DNA of 64,000 nucleotides from NCBI GenBank assembly GCA_019426215.1, contig CM033396.1:33461154-33525153 (forward strand). Reading direction: 5' to 3'. This document shows, piece by piece, positions 20,938-32,301 of the stretch (position 1 is the stretch's first letter; each line of letters begins with the position of its first letter). Below the pieces are notes generated by a model, which worked only from the letters and a program-made list of their open reading frames with translations, searched no databases and was not told the DNA's origin. A program made the position numbers and the translations under genes. The stretch is from Buddleja alternifolia (taxonomy: Eukaryota > Streptophyta > Magnoliopsida > Lamiales > Scrophulariaceae).

Positions 20938-22191
20938 TATTAATAATAGTAAAACAAATTCACCAGACAATTCTAGTAAATAATATGATTGATCCATCCT
21001 ATTAATAAATAATTCCATATATGCGCTCTCAATTGTTACACCGCTTGTGCCGAGCCAAGATTATACATATCATGCTTTTAAATATTTTAGAATGTATTTG
21101 ATCAATCAACCGGTTAGCTAAGCTAGCTCGGATCGGGATATGTATTTAAATCTACTATATATCGAACTACTCAACTGGGCTCTTATATATGAATCAACCA
21201 GTACTCAAGTACGTACCAATACAAGAAAATTAAGCATACAAAAAACTGAAGCATAAGTGACAAAATGTCATGTGATAATCCAATTATAAATTTTTGTTTT
21301 GTTGCAACAATAAATTTTATATGTTTATTAGTGACAAGATTTGTATAGAAGTTGTCACTCTTGTTAACTAGTGACAATGAGATTATTGTCACTATTGACA
21401 ATTAGTAGTACACCTATAGTGACAACTTCTTGACAACAATCATAATTGTCACTCTATTTGTGTTATCACTATACATGTGTCCAAGGTATTAAATTTTACT
21501 ATCGGTGCAGATTTCGGGATAGTAAATTTATGGAAATTTGGGGGATATCCAAAATTTCTATTTCGATTTTAGAGAAATCATGAAAATTTATATAAATACT
21601 TGAAATTTTCAATAAAATTTTGATTAACTTTAATTACCATAATTATGGATCTTTTATATTAATAATATCATCTATATAATATATGTATAGTGAGTTTCGT
21701 TCAGTGGTATTAAATCTGCTGCGAATCATATAAAATAAATATGATTTGAGAGTAAAGTAATAACTAAATCTCATATATATAGTAACTTTATTAAAACAAA
21801 GTGCCACAATTTTAATGTAAATCATAATTGAAAAGCACGTGATTTTTTTTTTAGGGTTGAAATCGAGATGCTATGGTTGAAACTTGAAAAAAAACTCTAG
21901 TTCAAGCTCATAAACATTACCTAAATGTTATCTCCATCAAGTAATTTTTTTCCTTGGATTGCATTTTGGCCAAATTTTCCTTGGATTACATAAACATCGA
22001 GATGCTATGTTATCTTCATCAAGCCCTGGCTCCTCCCACTCCCGTTGGCCAAATTTATTGAAGATAAGATTGGTAAATAATATTTCCTTCGATTGCATTT
22101 TTTCAATTTCGTTATAGCAAGTCTAATTGTAACATTGATTTGTAGGCCAAACTCTGCAATAATGCTATATAAATGTGGACTCATTTTGAAA

Positions 22192-23004
22192 GGGAAAATT
22201 ATACTTTTGGTCCCATAGGAGTTGGTTCAAAACACTTTTAGTCCCGTAAGAAGATTTTTGACACTTTTAGTCCCATAGGAGTGAAAAAGTGACACTTTTA
22301 GTAAAAACGGCGATTGTGTTACACGGTCCATTAATTTTAAGGGGGAAAAAGAAATTTAAATAAATTTAAATATTAATAAAATAATAAAAAAACAAAAAAA
22401 ATGGAAAAGAAAATGAAGCAGACGAACCAAACCACCCCCCACACCCAAAACCCACCAAACCACCCCCCTACCTCCACCCCCATCCTAATCCACGCCGCTG
22501 CCACCGCCGCTATCGCGACCGCTGCCACTGCCACCGCCGCCATCGCTGCCTCTGCCACTGCCACCGCCGCCATCGCCGCCGTTGTCATCGCCAAAGCTCA
22601 ACTCAAACCTCTCCAACCGCCAAAGCTCGACCCGGAGGTGCCGGTGATGGAGGTGGGTCGAGCTTTGGAGAGGTGTCGGCGATGATGGTGGCGGGGCAGC
22701 GTGGCGGTGGGGGTGGTGGTGATGGCGGGGGAGGGGGGCGGGTGGTCCGAAGAAGACGACCAGTTGGTCGTCGTCTTCCTTTTTTTTTATTTAAATAATA
22801 TTTGAATTTTTTTTAATTTATTTTTTTCTCCTCAAAATTAACGGAGCGTGTAACACAATCGTCATTTTCCGTCCATGTTTTAGCGCTTGAGACCAAAAGT
22901 GACATTTTTTCAATCCTATGGGACTAAATGTGTAAAAAAAAAGTCTTATGGAACTAAAAGTGTTTTGGGCCAACTCATATGGGACCAAACGTGTAATTTT
23001 CTCC
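22192..23004. mobile_element. Mutator-type element with GC-rich interior (Pack-MULE candidate), target duplication ATTTTGAAA
   Basis: Perfect 9-bp duplications ATTTTGAAA at 22183-22191 and 23005-23013. Inverted repeats of about 170 bp start GGGAAAATTATAC and, reversed, GGAGAAAATTACAC, containing several CTTTTGGTCCCATA phrases. The centre (22430-22790) changes abruptly to CCACCGCCGCC-rich sequence with an open frame on each strand (22401-22685 plus; 22373-22594 minus), as expected of a captured gene fragment. The product is Ala/Thr low complexity, so the donor cannot be named. Confidence 0.88.
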
Positions 23005-23416
23005 ATTTTGAAACTTAATTTAAGTATAAAATAGGGTTTCGGTCAAAATTTCATGGGATATTTTGTAAAGTCATATAGTATTATTTCAAATTTCGGGAAT
23101 TTTGAGTTATGACAAAAATATCGGGAAATTTCGAGAAATTTTGGGAGATATTCTGCAAAATTAGGTTGAAAGTGAAACATCGTTTCGAGATCCCCAGAAA
23201 TCCAAAATTTCGATGGAAATTTTGGGATTTCGTAGGAAATTTAAGATTATCCATGTGTCACTAATTGTCAATAGTGACATCTTTGAATAAATACTTGTCA
23301 CTAAAAAACTTTGTTGTGACAAATCAAAAATTGTTGCCACTCATTATGCATATCTAATGGCAATTTCAACATTGTCACTTCAAAGTTTGTCAATAATATT
23401 ACTTTTTTTTTGCAGT

Positions 23417-23806
23417 GGTATTGGCAACAAAAATATATGCTACGGTTTGAACCCAGTGGTTTATAGCAGTCTAAACCCACGATTAATTTAGTCATGATAG
23501 ATGTTTCATATTATCACGCTAACGTCAACCGTGGTAAAAGAAGAATGATAACTCTTTTAAGCTCTAACAAGTCGTGGTGGAAGAAATGTTAATCAAACAT
23601 TTTTTACCATATATGAAAAGTCATGTTCTTTGTAATGAACTAAAATTGACAATGGCTATAATTAAATCATGGGCAATATTTTGGCCATACTTGTAGATAC
23701 CACAGCTAAGGTCGAGGCAAAATCGTGGTCAATCAATTTTGAACATGGCACAAGGACTTTTCACCAAAGCTAAGTGGCATGGCCAAAAATCAAAAATTTT
23801 ATAGTG
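23417..23806. repeat. CACTA MITE copy related to 19181-19559
   Basis: Both contain TATTGGCA near the left, TTTGAA...GTGG, and end with GCATGG/GCATGA...AAAATCAAA...TAGTG. The left terminal repeat is missing here, replaced by the TTTGCAGTG end of another repeat. Confidence 0.55.
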
Positions 23807-24275
23807 TACGTCCATATATTTGTGCATGGGATAATAAAGTAGTTGCGTCCTTGATCCGGTAACAACAAAAATCTATAGGAGGCATTTCACATATACTATG
23901 AGGAAATTAAACGTAGGTTCAAGACTTGGAGTACTAGCTAGAAGTAATTATGAATGACTCAGGATCAAACTAGAAACAAAAAGTAAAAGCTGTAAATATA
24001 TATATATATATATATATATAGAACAAATTGAATTGGTTATATAATAATGAGATTGAATTAAATTTCATTGACAAATATGAAAATTGTTGCTAATTAAGTA
24101 CTCTTGCAGCTATGCAAAATCTGAAATAATACTGAATAAACTTAAACTATACAACCAATCTATCTATAAGAATATCATGATCAGAGGTCTCCACCTAGAA
24201 ACCTCGATATATAGTCAGAAAAACTCAAATTGTTGCTCGAGATGGATCCGTCGTCCAAGTGAAAATGATAATTAC

Positions 24276-24455
24276 GCGGCAGCAATTCATGTTAATGATC
24301 TCCATCATCATCATCGGGAGGCCAATTAAAATCATCATTGTCATTCGATTATTGATCAGCGGGTAAGACAGCTTCTGAATATTCCCCGTTTCCAGTACCC
24401 TCCAACTGATCATTATCAAGCGAATTTCCGAGTTGATAATAACAATCAAAATAAG
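24276..24455 (-). other. Exon-like acidic frame, unassigned
   Basis: A minus-strand frame after an AG (CAATAG) reads KQLPYFDCYYQLGNSLDNDQ, then LEGTGNGEYSEAVLPADQ, a stop (TAA), then SNDNDDFNWPPDDDDGDH and a stop. Composition is far more protein-like than the surrounding AT-rich DNA and resembles a C-terminal exon of a nuclear protein. No family could be assigned; it may be a gene relic or chance. Confidence 0.25.
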
Positions 24456-24479
24456 GTAGTTGTTTCTATTGTTTCACGT

Positions 24480-25782
24480 AGGAGTTAAATATTAATATAT
24501 ATAATTTTTTATCATTCTATTTGACATTACTTATAAGCATACACTAATGTATATTAGTTAAATAATAATTATTAAAATAAGATATATTATAAAATTGCCA
24601 AAAAAAAAAATTGCCTCTTTTTTTGGGTTTAGGGATCAAAGTGATACAAATATGATACTTCGGGAATCAAAGTACAACTCAAAACTGACAGTTCCGGTCA
24701 AAAATCACCGAAAATGAATAAAGTGAGACGAAATTATTACTTTGGGGATTGTCGCATAACTAACTTTAGTTTAAAGATGTAAGTGAGATAAAAATAATAA
24801 TTTAAGGACTATAAGTGACATTTCCCTTTTTATTTTTTTTTATTTGTATTGAATTGGGTATTGTGTATCATTTTCTAGGAATCCAAGTTGAGTTTAGCTA
24901 ACTACAAGATAAGGAGATTGTGCTCTTAGCCTGTTTCTATACCTAAAACCAAATCCTGGTTCATACGCACGGAGAGTCCTAATAAAAGTTGGTAATTGTA
25001 ACATAAAAATTGTAATTTATAAATTTTTATCATTCTAATGGAATATTTAATTTGTTGGTAATCCATAACATAAAATAAAAATAATGTGCCCACGCACGAA
25101 ATTCCATCCAATTTTTAACGGTTAGGATCAAAATTGCAACAAAATGCATGCTATAGAACTACTTTTGCAAGCTTGTAAACAATGGGACTATATTTGCAAC
25201 AAACCCTATACTATGGGACTAATATTACGATTCTCCCTATTTATCAATTTTAAATTTAGTTTATTTAATAACATGATACTCAGTTTTTATTTTATGTTTG
25301 TACTATTAATAAATTAAAGTACATTTAAGTTGATGGCAATTTTGAAATCAAATATACAAAACATAACATTGACAAAGAGTAATATATGGTCTGTGTCTAC
25401 ATTTATTGAATATTACATTATTCAGTCGAATTACTTATACATAATACTCCCAAATTAACTCCATTTTACCCCTTTTTTCCCCTTTCATTTAAGTCCAAAG
25501 ATGGTTCCCTCCAAACCCCCCCCCCCCCCCCAACCCAACCCAACCCAACACTAACGGACATGTTCCTTACACATGTAATTTTCCATCAGTTGACTAACGA
25601 CGGTATGAAAACTGGAAAAAAAAAATCATTTTGTGCCTAAGTGCAAACGAGAAAAAGCGCCTTTCAAAAAAGGTAAGATCAGGTGAACCGAAATCAATTA
25701 ATATTATTAAAGAATTAATAAACTTACGGAACACACATAAATATATGTGAATAATACCTTTCCTTCAACTTTCACTTCCTAT
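24480..25782. other. AT-rich intergenic DNA with MITE-like fragments
   Basis: No gene. A right-hand Mutator-like terminus (reverse reading GGGAAATGTCACTTATAGTC) ends near 24829, and another half-repeat (reverse GGGAGAATCGTAATATTAGTC) ends near 25238; partners were not found. A C-run with AACCC repeats lies at 25516-25550. Confidence 0.4.
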
Positions 25783-25857
25783 TTTTGTTTTTTTGGGAAC
25801 GAATAAGCGCATTTCATTAAACTCAAAACAGTACATCAAACCCAGGCATACCTGGTT

Positions 25858-26546
25858 CTAAGCAGACTCAAATTTATAATTTATAGACTCCCATATTTTG
25901 GCCACTAAACTTTGCACATTACTATGACCTTTTGTAAAAATTCTCCTATTTCTTTCTAACCAAATTATATAATCCATAGAAGCAAACAACGCACACTTCT
26001 TACAAATCAAACTCATTCTGCCTGTGCTAATTCTTTTGCACCAATCCACCACATCTATTCTTCCTGCATCCTATACCCAACTTTGCCCAGCAGTTCATTT
26101 GGATTTTCCTTTGTAAACTCACATTCAAAGAGCAAATGATCCTGAATCTTCCTTTCTTTGCAACAAAACAAACACACAATATCTTCAATATGTTGCCATG
26201 TACTCAGTCGATCCTTCGTTTTCAATCTATTCAAATAAGCTAACCAGAGAATGAACCTATACCTAGCACTAGGTCCTTTCCCCCACACTACTGTTCTCCA
26301 TTGAACATCATCACAATGCTCCAAGATATTCAGGTAAGCTTTTTTGATGGTGAATTTGCCATCCCTCCATTGCATCTGAGTTGTCTCAAGTGCATCCATA
26401 AACCTTGCCCTTTTTACTATCAGAATCCTCCAAAACCAAGAGTCTGAGCTCTTTGCCTCTTTATCCCACATTGTGCCTAATTTTAGATAATAGGCATGTC
26501 CCTCCACCGGACCCATAAAGAGTATACTTTCATTGCTATGTTCCAT
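25858..26546 (-). pseudogene. LINE 1 ORF2 C-terminal part (zf-RVT and tail)
   Basis: Two frames in succession. 26546-26055 contains DSWFWRILIVKRARF, then the zinc-binding zf-RVT segment (WGKGPSARYRFILWLAYLNR, RLSTWQ, CLFCCKERKIQDHLLFEC). 26052-25858 gives the usual LINE ending: CALFASMDYIIWLERNRRIF. A break near 26053 separates them. zf-RVT regions follow the reverse transcriptase in plant L1 elements. Confidence 0.8.
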
Positions 26547-26811
26547 ATGTGCTTAAAGATAGCAACTGTGTTTCATTTACCCAAGTCAATCAGCCCCAAT
26601 CCTTTTTCTGGCTTAGGCAGACATATATCACTCCAGCTGACAGATGCCTGGTACCTCCCTGAAGCCTTACCACTCCACAAATACACTCTACAAAATCTTT
26701 CAATTTCATTAATCACTGTGCTTGGAAAAGGAAAGATTTGGCTCCAGTTCATCTGGACACCAAATAATACAACCCCTGATAAGTAAGACTCTACCTACAA
26801 AAGACAAATAT

Positions 26812-27453
26812 TTAGTTGTCCAACAGGTTATCCTCTTCACTATCAATCATATTCTGGCAGGTTTTCACTGTGAGCCTAGAGGCAGTTAATGGTACACCTG
26901 AGTACCTCATTGGTATTTCACCCTCTCTGTACCCTGTTATCATAAGTAATTGCTCTTTCACCTCCTCCCCAATACCACCACATATAATCTGACTTTTTCC
27001 TAAGTTTGCCTGCAGACCAGAGACTTCTGAGAACAATTCAAATCTTTCTTTTATTTTGCAGACTAACTTGATATTCCCCTTATAGAACATCATCAAGTCC
27101 TCTGCAAAACACAAATTTACAAGCCCTACCCTCTTGCATTTTGGGTGAAATTTAAACTTTAGTTCATTATGGAGCAGTTTGAAACTCCTGGTGAGATAAT
27201 CCATTACTAATACAAACAAATAGGGGGACATTGGGTTCCCATGTCTCAACCCCCTTCTCCCTTTAAAATAACCAAACACCTCTCCATTCATCATGATATA
27301 AAACTTAGAAGTGATGACACGCAACATTATTAATTTAGTGAAATCCACAGGAAAACCATAAGCCAATAAAATTTTCTCCAAAATCTCCCAGCTAAAAGTG
27401 TCATAAGCCTTCTTATATCCATCTTCATGACTACTATAGGTGATATCCTCCAA
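26812..27453 (-). pseudogene. LINE 1 reverse transcriptase fragment
   Basis: Motifs in order: KAYDTFSWEILEKILLAYGF, MNGEVFGYFKGRRGLRHGNP with MSPYLFVLVMDYLTRS, then CFAEDLMMFYKG in place of the usual F/YADD box (second Asp position kept, first Asp changed to Glu), then GLQANLGKSQ and MRYSGVPLT. The upstream context KMDIR is in another frame, so there is a frameshift at about 27405. The changed catalytic box and frameshift make it non-functional. Confidence 0.82.
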
Positions 27454-27471
27454 GTGTAGAAACCTCTGAGA

Positions 27472-27650
27472 TGAATTTCAAACTACCAAAATCAACAAAA
27501 ATTATATAAGCACATAAAGTGACACAAGCAATTTTAGCGTGGTTCATCAAACTGCCTATATACACGGGCCAACACTAGATTAAATATTTATTTTTCGGAG
27601 TCAATCATCAATTATAATTTACAAGCCCATATTTATAGGTTAAAATACCC
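27472..27650 (-). repeat. LTR fragment between two LINEs
   Basis: Contains GCGTGGTTCATCAAACTGCC and ACACGGGCCAACACTAGAT, the same phrase type as ATGGTTCGGCATAATTTCC / CCACGAGCCAACCTAGATC in the minus-strand LTR at 8502-9128. Starts TG at 27472. Only a piece remains. Confidence 0.45.
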
Positions 27651-27883
27651 TTTTTTTTTTGAACAAGTGAGCTTTGTATTATAAAAATATCAACTGTACA
27701 ATATCACGAAACATATCTAGGTATCAAAAGAAATCAAAACTTACAATTCACAACATTCCAAACTCTATCAACTATCTTACTAACAATAGAACTCTCCATC
27801 ACAAAGCATCTCAGATTTATCTCAAGCCAAATGAAGTAGATGATTGCTGCAAAAATAGTACACCTTTTACAACTCATAAGAGA

Positions 27884-28400
27884 CTAGATCCCTATACCCC
27901 ACTTCACTACATCTTCCCATCCTTCTTTATTGCATCTTAAGTTCATTATTTGCCAACATTCCTGCATAACATTCTTTGTGTACTCACATTTGAAAAAGAG
28001 ATGATTTTTGGATTCATCTGCTTGAGCATATAACAAGCATTTCCAATCATCAACATCTAGCCAATTGTTCACTCTATCTCGTATCTTCAATCTATTGAGC
28101 ATAGGCATCCTATAAATGAATCCATGTCTGGCTACTGGGCTTTTCCCCCATACAATAGGCAACCACTCAACCTTATCGTCATGCTCCATACAGTGCACAT
28201 ATGCCTTATGAATGGTAAAACCCCTTCTCTCTACTTATTTTGTGCCACATTTACAGCATCCAGGAATTGATCTCTAATGGCTAAGAGTATTTTACAGAAC
28301 CAAGAGTCTGAAGCGTTAGTTGTTATTGTCCATACATTACCGGACTTTAGATAACTTACTACTTGGAAAAAGTTAGTAAGTGCATTTTGCACTTCCATGT
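27884..28400 (-). pseudogene. LINE 2 ORF2 C-terminal remnant (zf-RVT)
   Basis: Contains ASDSWFCKILLAIRDQFLDA (about 28270-28330), then after a frame change CMEHDDKVEWLPIVWGKSP, MLNRLKIRDRVNNW, CLLYAQADESKNHLFFKCEY. This aligns residue by residue with LINE 1 at 26055-26460. Confidence 0.75.
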
Positions 28401-28439
28401 TAGATGTTTTCTCTGCCCATTTATTTCCTTTTCTTTGTT

Positions 28440-29694
28440 TTGAGCCTTTAACCTCTTACCAATTGTGTATTATACCCTTACCCTTATCTGTACTCTGTTT
28501 CTGTGTGCCTTGGCTAATTTGCCTACTTTCCCCAGATGTGTCCATCTCTGGCCTAGGCTGATTAGTCTCATTTGGTGCATTAGTCTTTTGATTCTCATTT
28601 CTTTCATCACCACCCTTATCCTGCACCAGGTCCTTATCCATATCAACCCTTTTCACTTGTCATCTTTGCACAACAGGTTGGTACAACCTATGTCTTTGTG
28701 CCCCCATCCATGTCATCGTGTGCAATACATAGACACCCACTCATACCTTACACTTTGCTTAATCACTGACCCAGTGACTTCATTTCATATAGATATCTCT
28801 TTAGGAAGCTCCCTGCCTACTTCCACCTTTACAAGAATCATGGCAAACTCCAATTTTAATTTCTTTGCAGTCAATTCATCCGTGTACATGGTTTCTCCCA
28901 CCCTACTTCCAATTTTACTTAAGCTATTCACCCACCCACCCCATCCCCCACACACCCCATCCCCCCCACACACACACATTTCTAAAGGCAAATTAGGAAG
29001 CTAAATCCACATAGGGACTGAGGTTAGGTTTTCCCCTTTAGTCATACCTTCCTGCCATTTTTTGAGGATAAGAGGTTTAGAGTAAAAAAAATTGGATATC
29101 TCTATTAAGTGTTGCATTCAATCCTCCGCCTTCTCAAATCTGAGGATAAAATACCCTTTTTCATGTTTGACAACCCTAGGAAGTTCTATCCCTTTCCAAC
29201 GCAGCTTGGGAAAGTTCACCATGGTAGTCACTTTCACATCCTGAACTAGAATGTATGTCGTAAGAGAATGCTTCCAATATTTGATTGCAGCAACCACATC
29301 TTCCCTGGTAATTTGAATTTCCTCTCCATCACTTTCGACCTTCTTCAATTTCAGTCCACTAGTTCCATCCCTATTTCCAGTAAATAGGGCGCTCTACTTC
29401 CTTAGTTCGGGCCTTTTTGGACTTCATTCACCTCCTCCACATCAGTAGTAGTAGTCTAATCAAAACCTCCATCCTTGTCGTCATCAATTTTATCATTTGT
29501 TGCATGGGTCGTAAACTCAAGCAAGTCCTCCATCACAGGTTCTAGTTATTTGTTAGGCTCCTTACCCACCCCTGGGGTTACAGGGCTATGGTGTGGATTA
29601 ATATTCATCTCTGGTGGTGTAGATTGCATGTCTTCTTGTCTGGGCTCACTATAGTCTTAGTTGTCTTCCCCCCCCCCCTTTCGTTTTGCCATGT
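28440..29694 (-). pseudogene. LINE 2 ORF1: DUF4283-type and CCHC zinc-knuckle remnants
   Basis: Starts MAKRK at 29694, followed by a run of G that shifts the frame. 29348-29118 matches a DUF4283-type RNA-binding region (ITREDVVAAIKYWKHSL, GYFILRFEKAED). 28991-28785 continues it (LSKIGSRVGETMYTDELTAK, EFAMILVKVEVG). A CA-rich microsatellite at 28927-28978 lies within the domain. A knuckle-like YEWVSMYCTR-stop-HGWGHKDIGC lies near 28690-28740, with a stop in place of a Cys. The Lys/Gln-rich tail is 28656-28456. Confidence 0.72.
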
Positions 29695-29760
29695 TGGGTT
29701 TCTTAGTGCACATTAGCAATACTCTATCGTGCGCCGAAAGCAAAGTCACTCAAAACCCGA

Positions 29761-30149
29761 AGAATATTTCCTTATGTTTGGAATTCACAGAGCATAGATC
29801 CGATCTTTTTTGCCTACTCAAAATGCTATAACGTAAAGGAAATTTCACATTCAAAATCAAAATTTGGAGATTTGGCTGAGATGCAATACAAATATTGTTA
29901 CGGGGTAAAATATTTGATACATAGGGATAAAAAAATTAACCTGAATAGAAAACACAATACTAGTCTTATGCAGTTAAGAAAAATATGTCAACTATCAAAA
30001 GTCAAGCCAAAACTATCTAGAAAACTATTGGTAATCAATAACAAAAATGTAGCGAAAATAAAAACACGGGGATTCCCAATCCAAGCATCATTTTGGGGTT
30101 TTATTGATTTTAAACAAAACAAAAAAGTGTAGAAAAAAGGAATACAACC
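29761..30149. other. Intergenic, nothing recognised
   Basis: An 86-codon Lys/Asn-rich frame (29872-30132) has no domain and is probably chance. Confidence 0.35.
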
Positions 30150-31560
30150 TTTGATTTGTGTTCGTGTTGCTTCTCAGTTGAAGCAATTACTAAGAATATC
30201 ACGCTGGAATAAGCTCAGAAAATCTCCCTCTTCCCTCAAGCTAGCGGTAGCTAATGAGCATGAGAGAAGAGGACTTTTCTTCTTCTTTTGTATAAATGGA
30301 GGCTTAATGATTAGTCTACGTAACATAGATCCTGTGTTAGAAGATTATAATTAAAATCTTGTAGGTTTGACCTAGTGTTACACGCCCATTCTAATTTAAT
30401 CCAATTACATATGTATATGATTAAATATATTCTATTTAAATAATTAATTAATCAAGTTAATTAAATTTAATATAATTTACTTCAATTTTCATTGTTTAGT
30501 CCAATTAATCAACTAATTAAATTAATTTGTTCAATCATTTAATTTGTTCATCTAATGATAAATTATCAAATGCATTCCAAATACAAAAAGTGATTTCCCA
30601 CTTATTCCTTATAGCGCGACTCTCTACATTTATCTCGATTGGCAATTGGGGGATACAAAAGGATTCGGGTGATACCTAGCCACCCCGTGGTCTCATATTG
30701 TAGCCCAACCGAACACGAAATTTTTGTGTCCTTACTAACCTCTAGATCATGACTCCTGTATATATGAGTATAAGTCCTTCAATAATGTATCTCAATTAGT
30801 TATGGGATATGTCAACCTCATATGACTCGATATTGTGCAAGAAATCATAATAATATGAAATTACTAAACTACCCTTCATATCCCACACAAGCAAGTTCAT
30901 CAGCTTTGGCCAAAGACCTATTATTTCATGCACCTATTATAGAACTTGATACTTTCTCGTTTCCTGTTGAGATAGTGAATCCCTTCTTAGCAATCACCTC
31001 ACAACTGCTACTAGCACGTTGGGATTGTACTTCAAAGTCAGCCCCATAAAGGATGAAACGAACAATATTTATGTAACAGATCCAATGTTATAAGCACATT
31101 GTGATCATGACTCCTCTGGTATATCGCGGACACATACTATCAATCTGTAATCTAATCATTTACAGTCACTGAGTAAACACTCATGTGATCAAATTACTAT
31201 GATCCGTGTTTGAATACATTAATCACATCAATGCATATATGACATAAACTCCCGTTATCTCATAGTGTTCAGGTGACACTCCTTGCTGGAGCACACATCA
31301 TACAAGTCTATATGACTCTTAATACCTATTTAAAATTGTCGGACTTGCGAACTTTTAAGTGATCAAGTACCAAACCTTTCCAGTGCACATCTCATTATCC
31401 CATAAGGAGTGAAAGGTTTGTCTTGATAATTAACATGGACTAGTTATTTGTTCATTAATTATTAATTTAATATAATGTATATGAACAAAGGATAAATGAC
31501 TTTCTATGAATAGATAAAAGTTCGTATAACACAAATTTGTGCCCTACACAAATTAACTCC
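30150..31560 (-). repeat. Old LTR-like repeat related to the solo LTR at 4676-6449
   Basis: Shared blocks in the same order: TAGCGCGACTCT (30611), ATACCTAGCCAC with GTAGCCCAA (30690-30705), GCCAAAGACCTATTA (30910), CAGTCACTGAGTAAACACTC (31163), and ATTTGTGCCC near 31530. The ends were not defined by a target duplication. Confidence 0.5.
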
Positions 31561-32301
31561 CCGTTGGCATCAAAGGACACACCAAACAGAAACAACACGG
31601 TCAAACCCTTGTTGGACGTGGTCAAACTATCTGTGACCATTCTGGAACCCATTTTGACTTTTCCCAAACCATCATATCAACCAGTCTCTACAAACCCATT
31701 AAATTATTCCTAAACAAATGGTCAAAATGTTAACTAACTGAATTGACCATTACAGTTTGGATGGAAATTTTATTTGGGACTAAATATGAGATACGTTGAA
31801 AGTTATAGGACTATGAGATGCTTTAAAAGTTATAGGACTAAATTTGAGAAATTTGTAACAAATGGGACCATAAAAAAGGGTAAAGTTATGGTACGAAAAA
31901 TGCAATTTTTCCCGTAAGGGAGATATATTGCATAGTTCTTTATTAGAAAAAAGTGTTCTAATTTTCAAAACTGCGGATTAATTTTGCAATTTCCTTAAAA
32001 GTTATTATCCCTTGCGTTCATTCTGATCTTCCAAACAAAGACATGAATTTCACCTTGTTTTTAGTTGAGAAGAGGGAAAAGTTTGAAAAGGATATCTGAG
32101 TTGCATGATATCTATGGATCAAATTTCAATTCAGAGAGAAAGCACAAAATCTAGAAAGAAAAGCTCTTTAAAAGTTTTTTCTCAAACACTTCTCATGAAG
32201 TTCACATCTCATAAGTTCACCCCTTTTCTTCCCTTCCCCGACTTGGTTTCTCTTCCTTTGCTGAATGTTTTCTCAACGTTTAGATGAGTTTTGTTGTGTT
32301 A
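31561..32301. other. Flank of the gypsy nest; one MITE-like half repeat
   Basis: The right half of a Mutator-like terminal repeat (GGGACTAAAT, ATAGGACTA, ending TGCAATTTTTCCC at about 31913) is seen without a partner. A 60-codon frame at 32105-32287 abuts the insertion and may be chance. TGTTA at 32297-32301 is the left duplication of G1. Confidence 0.5.

Larger units (their letters stand above)
21217..23806. mobile_element. Composite CACTA-like repeat, possible target duplication TAC
   Basis: Left end CAATACAAGAAAATTAAG (one change from CACTACAAGAAA) after TAC at 21214-21216; right end AAAATTTTATAGTG before TAC at 23807-23809. Inside, GTGACAA motifs are arranged as large inverted blocks (ATTGTCACTATTGACAATTA near 21385; its complement near 23262). 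An internal TTTTTTTGCAGTG at about 23404-23416 suggests a nested or fused copy. A Mutator element sits at 22192-23004. Borders are uncertain. Confidence 0.4.
25783..27471 (-). mobile_element. L1-type LINE, 5'-truncated copy (LINE 1)
   Basis: Minus strand; A-tail (plus-strand T-rich 25783-25796) at the 3' end. From 27471 downward: reverse transcriptase, then connection, then zf-RVT, then the C-terminal end. The endonuclease and ORF1 are absent. Its 5' side ends at a LTR fragment. Confidence 0.85.
27651..29760 (-). mobile_element. L1-type LINE with a large internal deletion (LINE 2)
   Basis: Plus-strand T-run at 27651-27661 marks the A-tail. Reading minus: ORF1 start near 29693, ORF1 with nucleic-acid-binding domains, then directly the zf-RVT part of ORF2. 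Endonuclease and reverse transcriptase are missing. Confidence 0.8.
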
